In this document: positions 57,658 through 64,000 of the stretch, in pieces
Numbering within the stretch: the stretch's first letter is position 1
Layout of the letters: each line of letters begins with the position of its first letter
NCBI RefSeq assembly: GCF_018614875.1
Contig: NZ_JAGGNW010000002.1
Span: 62,001-126,000 of the forward strand
DNA from: Variovorax paradoxus
GTDB lineage: Bacteria > Pseudomonadota > Gammaproteobacteria > Burkholderiales > Burkholderiaceae_C
DNA: 64,000 nucleotides
Direction: 5' to 3'
The notes under the pieces: generated by a model
What the model was told of the DNA's origin: nothing
Databases searched by the model: none
The model's input: only the letters and a program-made list of their open reading frames with translations
Position numbers and translations under genes: made by a program

Positions 57658-58313
57658 TGCGGGACGATGTCGACGCCGGCCTGGAGCCGAGCGTGCCGGT
57701 GTGGGCGGTCTTCGGCGACCTGATGTCGGGGCTGGTCGGGGCTTTCGTGTTGATACTCGTGGGCGCGCTCGGCATGCAGCTGGACCTGGCGGCGAAGCTG
57801 CAGGCCGAAGTGCAGCAGCGGCAGGTCGAGACGCAGCGCCGCGAGGCGCTCGAGAAAGCGCTGGCAGGGCCGCTCGCGGCGGGCCGGGTCACGCTCCACA
57901 ACGGGCGCATCGGCATCAGCGGCAGCGTGCTGTTTGCCTTCAACTCGGCCGATCTGCAGCCCGAAGGCCGGCAAGTGCTCAAGAGCCTGGCCGCGCCGGT
58001 GGCCGCCTACCTGCGGGCCCGCGACGAGGTGCTGATGGTGAGCGGCTTCACCGACGACCGGCAGATGCGGCAGACGAAGGAAGGCAACCGGCCGTTCGCG
58101 GACAACTGGGAGCTGTCGGCCCAGCGCGCCTTGACCGTGACGCGCGCATTGATCGAAGAGGGCGTTCCCTCGTCATCGGTGTTTGCCGCGGCCTTCGGTT
58201 CCGAGCAGGCCGTGGCTTCCAATGCCGACGCCGAAGGGCGGGCGAAGAACCGGCGTGTCGAAATGGCGCCCACGCCGAGGCAGTCGGGCGCGAACACGAA
58301 GTTCCGTGAGTAG
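57657..58313 (+). CDS. MotB/ZorB-like OmpA-domain membrane protein
   Basis: A 218-residue protein with a short cytoplasmic start, one membrane span (about residues 19-39: FGDLMSGLVGAFVLILVGAL) and a periplasmic OmpA-like peptidoglycan-binding domain at about 85-215. Asp21 sits at the entrance of the span in the motif VWAVFGDLMSGL, where MotB and ZorB carry the ion-binding Asp. The OmpA part includes GRIGISGSVLFAFNSADLQP, a VSGFTDD motif and the AKNRRVEM ending. It would anchor the complex to the cell wall and form the ion path with the DUF802 protein. The start codon shares its A with the upstream TGA. Confidence 0.88.
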   Translation: MRDDVDAGLEPSVPVWAVFGDLMSGLVGAFVLILVGALGMQLDLAAKLQAEVQQRQVETQRREALEKALAGPLAAGRVTLHNGRIGISGSVLFAFNSADLQPEGRQVLKSLAAPVAAYLRARDEVLMVSGFTDDRQMRQTKEGNRPFADNWELSAQRALTVTRALIEEGVPSSSVFAAAFGSEQAVASNADAEGRAKNRRVEMAPTPRQSGANTKFRE

Positions 58314-58323
58314 CACCAGCCGC

Positions 58324-58956
58324 ATGGACCCCGCTGCGATGCTCGACGCATGGCGCGCGAGCGGCGAGCATCGCCGCGATCCCGTGCGCTTCCGTTTCAT
58401 CGAGGTGCTCGCCAGGCGGGCCAGTGCCCATGAGGGCGATGCGCGGCGCATCCTCGACAACAGGCTGGCCGCGCTGCTTGCGGCGTATCGCGAGCATCTG
58501 GAAAAGGCCCGCTGCACCGACAGCGTTGCGGCCGTTCCGGATGGCAGCGCGAAGCAGGCGGCCCGGCTTCCTCGCGGGCCGCTCGCGGAGCTCGTCGAGC
58601 ACATGGCGCGGCAGGTGCCGCTGCAAGGCGATGGTCCACCGGCCAACGATGCCACCCCCGAGCTGAAGACGCTGCGCTACTTCAGAAGCACCTGGTCGCG
58701 TCTCAGCGCCGACCGGCGGCTGACGCAGTCGCTGGCCAAGGTGCCGGAGAACGCGGGCCCGCTCAACTCGCATCACCTGGTGCACCGGTCTCTCATGCTG
58801 ATGCACGAGCTGTCGCCGGAATACCTCAACCGGTTCATGTCGTACGTCGACACCTTGCTGTGGGTCGATCAGGCGAACGGCAGCACTGGCCCGGCCGCTG
58901 CGAATGCGCCGCGCGCCGAAGGCCCAAAGAAAACCGGACGCGGCAAATCGGGCTGA
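58324..58956 (+). CDS. DUF2894-family protein, last gene of the MotAB/ZorAB-like operon
   Basis: A 210-residue soluble protein of unknown function. MLDAWRASGEHRRDPVRFRF opens the conserved region, with an LKTLRYFRSTWSRLSADRRL segment and a late YLNRFMSYVDTLLWVDQA. The C-terminus is a lysine/arginine tail. It begins 10 bp after the MotB-like stop at an ATG; a GTG at 58306 would overlap by 8 bp. Together with DUF3348 it brackets the two membrane subunits, suggesting regulatory or effector roles. No nuclease or helicase motif is visible. Confidence 0.82.
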   Translation: MDPAAMLDAWRASGEHRRDPVRFRFIEVLARRASAHEGDARRILDNRLAALLAAYREHLEKARCTDSVAAVPDGSAKQAARLPRGPLAELVEHMARQVPLQGDGPPANDATPELKTLRYFRSTWSRLSADRRLTQSLAKVPENAGPLNSHHLVHRSLMLMHELSPEYLNRFMSYVDTLLWVDQANGSTGPAAANAPRAEGPKKTGRGKSG

Positions 58957-58976
58957 TTTCCGCTTGCTTGCGGCGG

Positions 58977-59288
58977 TTAGCGAAGCCCGTGCGCCCGGAT
59001 CACGGCCTTGAGCCGCCGCACTTCGTGCTGCAGATCGAGGATCAGCGCGGCGGCATCGAGGCCCACGCCAAAGTCGCGCTCGAGCCGGCGCGCCTCGAGC
59101 GCGCATTGCAGGTCGGTGCTCGAGAACCGCCAGTGCTCGGGCTGCGCCTCGGCCGTGGCGATCTGCACGATGCCCACTTCGACGAGCTGCACCACCCATT
59201 CGGTATCGGCACCGCAGGCATGGGCCAGCTCGCTGGCGGCGAGCGGCTGCGACGCACTGATGGCTGTTGTCACGGAAACGGTCGCCAT
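58977..59288 (-). CDS. cbpM: Chaperone modulator CbpM
   Basis: A 103-residue MerR-HTH-like helical protein that binds the J-domain of CbpA and inhibits it. It has LAASELAHACGADTEWVVQL and VEVGIVQI as in CbpM, followed by LQCALEARRLERDFGVGLDA. It starts 2 bp after the cbpA stop on the same strand, the standard cbpA-cbpM arrangement. Confidence 0.9.
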   Translation of the reverse strand: MATVSVTTAISASQPLAASELAHACGADTEWVVQLVEVGIVQIATAEAQPEHWRFSSTDLQCALEARRLERDFGVGLDAAALILDLQHEVRRLKAVIRAHGLR

Positions 59289-59290
59289 GC

Positions 59291-60253
59291 TCACACTCCC
59301 AGATGCTGGCGTGGGTTGAACGAAGCGGACGCTTGCGCCAGCTGCTCGTAGGCCTTGCGCGCGGCCTCGCTGTCGGCCGGCGGCAGCGCGATGTCGAGCA
59401 ACAGGTACAGGTCGCCGGGCTGCTTGCCGGCCAGCCCGCGGCCCTTGAGCCGCAGCTTGAGGCCGCTGCGCGCATTGCGCGGCACGGTCACCTCGACCAC
59501 GCCGCCGGTGGGCACGGGCACCTTGACCTGCGCGCCGCGCGCGGCCTCGGCCGGGGTGACGGGCAGCGTCATGTAGAGGTCGCGCTCCTCGATGCGGTAG
59601 AGCCGGTGCGGCGCGATGCGCACCTCCAGGTAGAGATCGCCCGCAGGTTCGCCGCCATGGCCGGGCATGCCCTGTGCGGCGAGCCGGATGAACTGCCCCG
59701 GGTGAACGCCGGGCGGAATCTTGACGCTGAGGGTGCGCGTCTTGAACGTGGGCCGGCCCTGCGCGTCGAGCTCCTGTGCTCGCAGCGTGATCTCGCGCTC
59801 GGCGCCGTTGAGCGCATCTTCGAGCGCGATCTCGATGGCCGCATGATGGTCTTCGCCGCGTGCGCGGTAGTTGCGCCTTGCCGCGCCGCGCCGCTCGGCC
59901 TCGCCGAAGAGCGACGAAAAGAACTCGCTGAATTCGGCATGATCGGCCGGCCCCTGGTTCGGGCCGCGGTGAAATTCGAAGCCGGCGTCCCAGCCCCGCG
60001 GCGGCTGGAACTCGCCCTCGGGATGGCCGCCGCGCGCCACGCGGTCGGCCAGCGCGTCGTAGGCGGCGCGCTTTTCCTTGTCGCGCAGCACGTCGTTGGC
60101 CTCGTTGAGGTCGCGCATGCGCTTCTCGGCGTCGGGCTCCTTGCTGACGTCGGGGTGGTACTTGCGCGCGAGCTTGCGGTAGGCCTTGCGCACCTCGTCG
60201 TCGGACGCGGTGCGGTCGATGCCCAGGGCGCTGTAGTAGTCCTTGAATTCCAT
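59291..60253 (-). CDS. cbpA: DnaJ-like co-chaperone / curved DNA-binding protein CbpA
   Basis: A 320-residue Hsp40. The J-domain occupies residues 1-70 (MEFKDYYSALGIDRTASDD; the HPD triad is H33-P34-D35). A Gly/Phe-rich linker follows (about 80-130), then two client-binding beta domains (LSVKIPPGVHPGQFIRLAAQ, VPVPTGGVVEVTVPRNAR). No zinc-finger Cys repeats, so it is type II, like CbpA. It acts with DnaK and can bind DNA. The ATG at 60253 is chosen because MEFKDYYS is the family start. Coupled with cbpM. Confidence 0.92.
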   Translation of the reverse strand: MEFKDYYSALGIDRTASDDEVRKAYRKLARKYHPDVSKEPDAEKRMRDLNEANDVLRDKEKRAAYDALADRVARGGHPEGEFQPPRGWDAGFEFHRGPNQGPADHAEFSEFFSSLFGEAERRGAARRNYRARGEDHHAAIEIALEDALNGAEREITLRAQELDAQGRPTFKTRTLSVKIPPGVHPGQFIRLAAQGMPGHGGEPAGDLYLEVRIAPHRLYRIEERDLYMTLPVTPAEAARGAQVKVPVPTGGVVEVTVPRNARSGLKLRLKGRGLAGKQPGDLYLLLDIALPPADSEAARKAYEQLAQASASFNPRQHLGV

Positions 60254-60282
60254 GGTCGTTGGTGGTGTGAACTCCGGCCGCT

Positions 60283-60924
60283 TCAGGCCAGGTTCGAATC
60301 GCCGTCGGCATGCCGCAGCAACGGCGTCACGGCCCATGTGGGGCCGCTGCGCGAAAAACGCAATGGCTGCGCGTTGCCGAGCAGCTTCAGGTCAATGGGC
60401 ACGCCGATCAGCGCGGCCAGCGCGTAGAGCGTGCCCCCGTGGGCCACCACCAGCACCGGCGCGGGTTGCGCCAGCGCGGCGTCCAGCGCAAGCCTCTTGC
60501 GGGCCACGAACTGCGCCAGGGTTTCGCCGCCTTCGGGTTCGCAGGCCCAGTCGATCTCGGCCGACGAGGTACCGATGAGCGCGCCGAAGTTGCGTTCGCG
60601 CAAGGCCGCCTCCGGCGTGGGCACGAGGCGAAGCACGGTGGCCACCGCATACGCCGTGTCGTGCGCGCGGCGTGCGTCGCTGCAGACGATGGTGCGGATC
60701 GGCTCTCCGGCCAGCAGTTGGGCGGCGTGCGCCGCCTGCTGCAGGCCGAGTTCGCTCAGCGGCTCGTCCACGGCCTGGAAGATGCGCTGCGCATTGCGGC
60801 CAGTCTGGCCATGGCGCAGGAAGTAGAAATGGTCGCAGGCCGGCGCCAGTGGCTGCGCGGCGGCGATGCGGATCAGCTGGTCGAGGCCGGCGGTCGCGCC
60901 GTGCGGAAAAGGTGCCTGTGACAT
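60283..60924 (-). CDS. Histidine phosphatase family protein
   Basis: A 213-residue protein of the phosphoglycerate mutase-like fold. The catalytic motif FYFLRHGQTGRN lies at about residues 33-44. IVCSDARRAHDTAYAVATVL, the ALRERNFGALIG Glu and VLVVAHGGTLYALAALIG follow, giving the second His. It removes a phosphate from a small molecule or protein; the substrate is not clear. It sits between cbpA and the truncated GST, leftward. Confidence 0.9.
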   Translation of the reverse strand: MSQAPFPHGATAGLDQLIRIAAAQPLAPACDHFYFLRHGQTGRNAQRIFQAVDEPLSELGLQQAAHAAQLLAGEPIRTIVCSDARRAHDTAYAVATVLRLVPTPEAALRERNFGALIGTSSAEIDWACEPEGGETLAQFVARKRLALDAALAQPAPVLVVAHGGTLYALAALIGVPIDLKLLGNAQPLRFSRSGPTWAVTPLLRHADGDSNLA

Positions 60925-60934
60925 GGGGTGTGGT

Positions 60935-61090
60935 TCAGCTGAATTTCATGCCCATCTTCAGGTAACCGGGTTTCTTGTGCGCCTTCTCCCGGATGAGGGT
61001 GAGCACGATTTCGTAGTCCACGCCGGCTTCGTCGAGCATCCATTTCGCGACCTGCGAGCGGCTTTGCGGATCGAAATACAGCTTCATCAT
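60935..61090 (-). pseudogene. Truncated glutathione S-transferase N-terminus (51 residues)
   Basis: The 51-residue frame MMKLYFDPQSRSQVAKWMLD... matches only the start of a GST thioredoxin-fold domain (KLYF, then SQVAKWMLDEAGVDYEIV and a KKPGYLK segment) and stops at 60935, 150 residues short of a GST. The next gene starts immediately after, so no distant remainder exists. A good AAGGAG site precedes the start, so a short protein is probably still made. It is either a decayed GST or a new small protein built from one. Confidence 0.6.
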
Positions 61091-61119
61091 TGACGGGACT
61101 CCTTGCGGTGGATGGGCGA

Positions 61120-61758
61120 TCAGAACTTGGGAATGCGCAGCGTCTTGCTGATCATCAGCGTGCCCGACAGCGCGAAGAGCAGGGTGAGCGGATGCAGCTG
61201 CCAAGGGCCGAGCATCCAGGCGCCGCCCCACACCGCATCGCCGATGCGGCCCTGCCAGGCCGCCCAGGCCAGCACGCCCACCAGCACCACGCTGGTCGGG
61301 ATAGGCGTGCCTTCGAAGTACTTGACCTTGTCGGCGCCCGCGGAAAGCGCCTCGGCCGTGACGTTGTAGCGCGCGAGCCGGCTCACGCCGCAGCCGACGA
61401 AATAGATCAGCAGCACGCAGTCCCAGCCGCCGTTCAGCCCCGCGGCAAAGGCGAGCGCGGCCGGCGCCACGCCGAAGGAGATCACGTCGGCCAGCGAGTC
61501 GAGCTCGCGCCCCAGGGCGGAATGCGTTTGCCGCCAGCGCGCGATGCGGCCGTCGAACACGTCGAACACGAAGGCCGCGGGCGCGAGCGCGGCGGCCCAG
61601 AGGAATTGCGCCAGCGACTGGCTCGCCATGAAGGCCATCGAAAGGAACACCGCGCCCACGCCGCACGCCGCGTTGCCGAGGGTGAATGCATCGGCCAGGT
61701 GAAAGCCGCGGATCATCGAGAAATGCTTGCGGGCCGGTGCGGGGGAGGGCGTGGTCAT
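61120..61758 (-). CDS. pssA: CDP-diacylglycerol-serine O-phosphatidyltransferase
   Basis: A 212-residue integral membrane enzyme making phosphatidylserine, the precursor of phosphatidylethanolamine. The CDP-alcohol phosphotransferase motif is seen as [10 protein letters not shown]...[16 protein letters not shown], with DG, AR and the two Asp residues in the correct spacing. Several hydrophobic helices follow. The ATG at 61758 is used. Phosphatidylethanolamine made downstream of this step is the donor for EptA. Confidence 0.93.
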   Translation of the reverse strand: MTTPSPAPARKHFSMIRGFHLADAFTLGNAACGVGAVFLSMAFMASQSLAQFLWAAALAPAAFVFDVFDGRIARWRQTHSALGRELDSLADVISFGVAPAALAFAAGLNGGWDCVLLIYFVGCGVSRLARYNVTAEALSAGADKVKYFEGTPIPTSVVLVGVLAWAAWQGRIGDAVWGGAWMLGPWQLHPLTLLFALSGTLMISKTLRIPKF

Positions 61759-61972
61759 GGGCGTGCTTCGGAGTCGGCGGATGCTCCGCACCTTAACGCA
61801 AGCCGGGCCGCTTGCCTGTAGTCGCCATCCGACTCCAAAAGGGCGGGCCGCGCGTGCTCTCCCGGTTACACCCGATACAGCCGGGACGCGGCTGCGCCGC
61901 CTGGCGCTGGAGACTGCGCGATGGCGCTCCTACGATGGCCTTCGTTCCATCCACTCGCAGACAAGATCACCC

Positions 61973-62872
61973 ATGAAATCCTTCGCCAATCGCCGCACCT
62001 TCCTGCTTGCCGCCTCCGCCTTGCCATTGGCCAGCGCCTGTACCGCCTGGTCCGCCAAGGGGTCGCAGGCCACCACGTTTTCGAGCGCCGAAGCGCAGCT
62101 CGCGGCCCTCGAAAGGTCCGTGGGCGGGCGGCTCGGCGTGGTCGCCTTCGACACCGCCACGGGCGCGCGGGTGCAGCACCGCGCGACCGAGCGCTTCCCC
62201 ATGTGCAGCACCTTCAAGATGATGGCCGCCGCCGCCATCCTCGAGCGCAGCACCCGCGAACCCGGCCTGCTGGAGCGGCGCGTGAGCTACGGGAGGAGCG
62301 ACATTCTTTCCAACTCGCCCATCACCGAAAAGCACCTGGGGCAGGGCATGACGGTTTCCGCGCTGTGCGCCGCCACCGTGCAGTACAGCGACAACGCCGC
62401 GGCCAACCTGCTGGTGAAGATTCTCGGCGGCCCGTCCGCGGTGACCGCATTCGCGCGCTCTATCGGCGACCAGACCTTCAGGCTCGACCGCTGGGAGACC
62501 GAGCTCAACAGCGCCATTCCGGGCGATCCGCGCGACACCACGTCGCCCGAGGCCATGGCCGCGAGCCTGCAACGTCTGGTGCTGGGCGATGGGCTCGGCG
62601 CGGCGCAGCGCAGCCAGCTCGAGGCCTGGCTGCTGGGCAACACCACCGGCGCCACGCGCATCCGCGCCGGCGTGCCGGCCGACTGGAAGGTGGGCGACAA
62701 GACCGGTGCCGGTTCCTACGGCACCGTGAACGACATCGCCGTGCTGTGGCCGCCGGCCGGCGCCCCTCTGGTGATGGCGGTCTACCTGACCTTCCCCAAG
62801 CCGGATGCGCCGGGCCGCAACGACGTCATCGCGTCGGCGGCGCGCATCGCGGTGGGCGCGCTGCGGGGCTGA
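61973..62872 (+). CDS. Class A beta-lactamase
   Basis: A 299-residue serine beta-lactamase. Active-site elements are S79-T-F-K82 (Ambler Ser70-Lys73), S139-D-N141 (SDN loop), E175-T-E-L-N179 (Glu166 region) and K243-T-G (KTG). The position equivalent to Cys69 is Cys78, but the KTG-following segment is AGSYGTVND without Cys238, so the disulfide of KPC-like carbapenemases is absent. The N-terminus has a twin-arginine signal ([18 protein letters not shown]) whose LASAC end could be a lipobox, hinting at a lipoprotein. Chromosomal class A enzymes occur in this genus group. No AmpR-like gene is next to it. Confidence 0.92.
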   Translation: MKSFANRRTFLLAASALPLASACTAWSAKGSQATTFSSAEAQLAALERSVGGRLGVVAFDTATGARVQHRATERFPMCSTFKMMAAAAILERSTREPGLLERRVSYGRSDILSNSPITEKHLGQGMTVSALCAATVQYSDNAAANLLVKILGGPSAVTAFARSIGDQTFRLDRWETELNSAIPGDPRDTTSPEAMAASLQRLVLGDGLGAAQRSQLEAWLLGNTTGATRIRAGVPADWKVGDKTGAGSYGTVNDIAVLWPPAGAPLVMAVYLTFPKPDAPGRNDVIASAARIAVGALRG

Positions 62873-62885
62873 ACGAGCCCCGCGC

Positions 62886-64000
62886 TCACGCCTCGCTCGT
62901 CCATTCCACCTGCGCGCCCAGGCTGCGCAGGTTCTCGGCGAAGCGCGGGTGGGCGCGGCGGATCGGCATCGCGTTGCGGATTTCGGAGCGGCCTTCGATG
63001 CTGGCCGCGACCATGAAGAGCGCGATTGCCACGCGGATGATGTAGGGGCTCTCGACCACGGCCGGCGTCAGCGGGCTGCCGCCGAAGGTGATGAGCCGGT
63101 GCGGGTCGGACGAGAACACATGGGCGCCGAATTTCGACAGCTCGCCGGTCCATCCCAGCGCCCCGTCGTAGACCTTGTTCCAGAACATTGCATTGCCCTG
63201 GGCACGCACGCCCAGTGCAATGAAGATGGGAAGCAGATCGACCGGAAAGTAGGGCCACGGGGCGGCCTCCACCTTGGTGAGCACGTTGCTGGTGAAAGGC
63301 GTCTGCACTTTGAGCGGGCCGGCGCTGCTGGCGCGCGACCAGCCGTCCTGGTGCGTGACCGTGACGCCGAACTTGGTGAAGGTGCGGTCGATCAGCGGAA
63401 AGTTCTCGGGCGCGCTGTTGCGCACGACCACGTCGCCGCCCGTGATGGCACCCAGCGCCAGGAAGGTGGTGATCTCGTGGAAGTCCTCGTCGAAGTGGAA
63501 CTCCCCGCCGCCCAGGGCGCTGCCGCCGTGCACCGTGAGCCGCGAGGTGCCGATGCCCTCGATGCGCACGCCGAGCATCGTCATGAAGCGGCAGAACTCC
63601 TGCACGTGCGGCTCGGACGCGGCATTGGTGAGCGTGGAGGTGCCCTTGGCCGCCGCCGCGCACAGCACGAAGTTTTCGGTGGTCGTGACGGAGGCGTAGT
63701 CGAGCCAATGCTGCGCGGGCGTCAGCGGCCCGGCGCAGCGCACGAGCAGCGAGCCGCTGGCACGCTCCACCTGGCCGCCGAAGCGCTGGAACACATCGAC
63801 GTGCGGATCGATCTCGCGCACGCCCAGCGTGCAGCCCTTGACGTTGTCTTCCAGCCGCGCGATGCCGAAGCGCGCGAGCAGCGGCGGCACCAGCATGATC
63901 GACGAGCGCATCTCCTCGGGCAGCCGGTCGCGCGCGGCATCGAAGACCGTGTCGCGATGGTGCAGCTCCAGCGTGCCGGTGGCGTGGTCCATGCGGGCCT
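62886..64000 (-). CDS. MurA-like UDP-N-acetylglucosamine enolpyruvyl transferase, partial
   Basis: At least 371 residues of an EPSP synthase-fold enolpyruvyl transferase; the frame stays open to the window edge and the true start lies beyond base 64000. The fold shows LARFGIARLEDNVKGCTLGV with the MurA catalytic Cys (KGCTLG; canonical GGCxIG) and REIDPHVDVFQRFGGQ. SVTTTENFVLCAAAAKGTST, VEAAPWPYFPVDLLPIFIAL and the NAMFWNKVYDGALGWTGELS segment follow. The sequence is divergent from standard MurA (KGC for GGC; VREID for ARPVD), so it may be a paralog with another substrate or role. It is convergent with the beta-lactamase gene across 13 bp. Confidence 0.85.
   Translation of the reverse strand, partial: ARMDHATGTLELHHRDTVFDAARDRLPEEMRSSIMLVPPLLARFGIARLEDNVKGCTLGVREIDPHVDVFQRFGGQVERASGSLLVRCAGPLTPAQHWLDYASVTTTENFVLCAAAAKGTSTLTNAASEPHVQEFCRFMTMLGVRIEGIGTSRLTVHGGSALGGGEFHFDEDFHEITTFLALGAITGGDVVVRNSAPENFPLIDRTFTKFGVTVTHQDGWSRASSAGPLKVQTPFTSNVLTKVEAAPWPYFPVDLLPIFIALGVRAQGNAMFWNKVYDGALGWTGELSKFGAHVFSSDPHRLITFGGSPLTPAVVESPYIIRVAIALFMVAASIEGRSEIRNAMPIRRAHPRFAENLRSLGAQVEWTSEA

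Noticed and set aside
54861..58956. Direct assignment to Zorya type I or II
   Set aside because: No ZorC, ZorD helicase or ZorE nuclease is present, and the flanking genes are DUF3348 and DUF2894, so only the membrane pair is similar.

Overview
The window is about 64 kb of dense, very GC-rich bacterial chromosome with short intergenic gaps and many 4-bp ATGA gene overlaps. The gene complement points to a soil or plant-associated betaproteobacterium of the Comamonadaceae, most like Variovorax. The indicators are a Bug/TctC binding protein, CaiB-type CoA-transferases, many LysR regulators, a ScfR-controlled prp cluster, cbpAM and a DUF3348/DUF802/OmpA/DUF2894 block. The organism assignment is inference from protein content. 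I saw no rRNA, tRNA, CRISPR array, prophage or insertion-sequence transposase.

Layout. 1-7.1 kb: the end of an MFS transporter, a fused 5-oxoprolinase/hydantoinase, a large inverted-repeat element, ETF-ubiquinone oxidoreductase and an SDR. 7.1-12.4 kb: a PmrAB-like two-component system divergent from two PAP2 phosphatases and an EptA lipid A phosphoethanolamine transferase; TTCAG repeats precede both the PAP2 pair and eptA. 12.4-18 kb: a leftward ethanolamine operon (permease, eutB, eutC) followed by a HAD lipoprotein and an AhpD-like protein. 18-23 kb: secreted FKBP, OpgD, an LCM methyltransferase, and a first mmsA with a divergent LysR. 23.9-32 kb: a LysR-controlled CoA-transferase/HMG-CoA lyase/VOC/Bug cluster, a PAS-LuxR regulator divergent from scoAB, and another CaiB protein. 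32-39.5 kb: an aminotransferase, a LysR gene and the valine operon (mmsA, a LprI-like gene, acyl-CoA dehydrogenase, 3-hydroxyisobutyryl-CoA hydrolase, mmsB). 39.5-46.3 kb: a frameshifted MFS gene, LysR, metR/metE and a secreted protein of unknown function. 46.2-51.8 kb: ScfR-type regulator, thioesterase, prpC, prpD and a PEP-mutase-family lyase (methylcitrate cycle). 52-54.7 kb: a small secreted protein, tag, NUDIX, GNAT, two small unknowns. 54.9-59 kb: the DUF3348/DUF802/OmpA/DUF2894 operon. 59-64 kb: cbpM/cbpA, a histidine phosphatase, a GST remnant, pssA, a class A beta-lactamase and a partial MurA-like enolpyruvyl transferase.

The part most likely to hold an undescribed system is 54,861-58,956. 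There a four-helix MotA/ExbB-like membrane protein with a tail of about 500 residues is translationally coupled to a single-span OmpA/MotB-like protein carrying a membrane-proximal aspartate. This is the architecture of ion-driven stators and of the Zorya ZorAB pair, but the two flanking genes (DUF3348, DUF2894) are not Zorya components. Secondary points of interest are the apparent PmrA-type regulon with a non-standard half-site, a possible phosphoethanolamine-to-ethanolamine link between neighbouring operons, a proposed 3-hydroxy-3-methylglutarate pathway, and several clear palindromic operators at divergent promoters.
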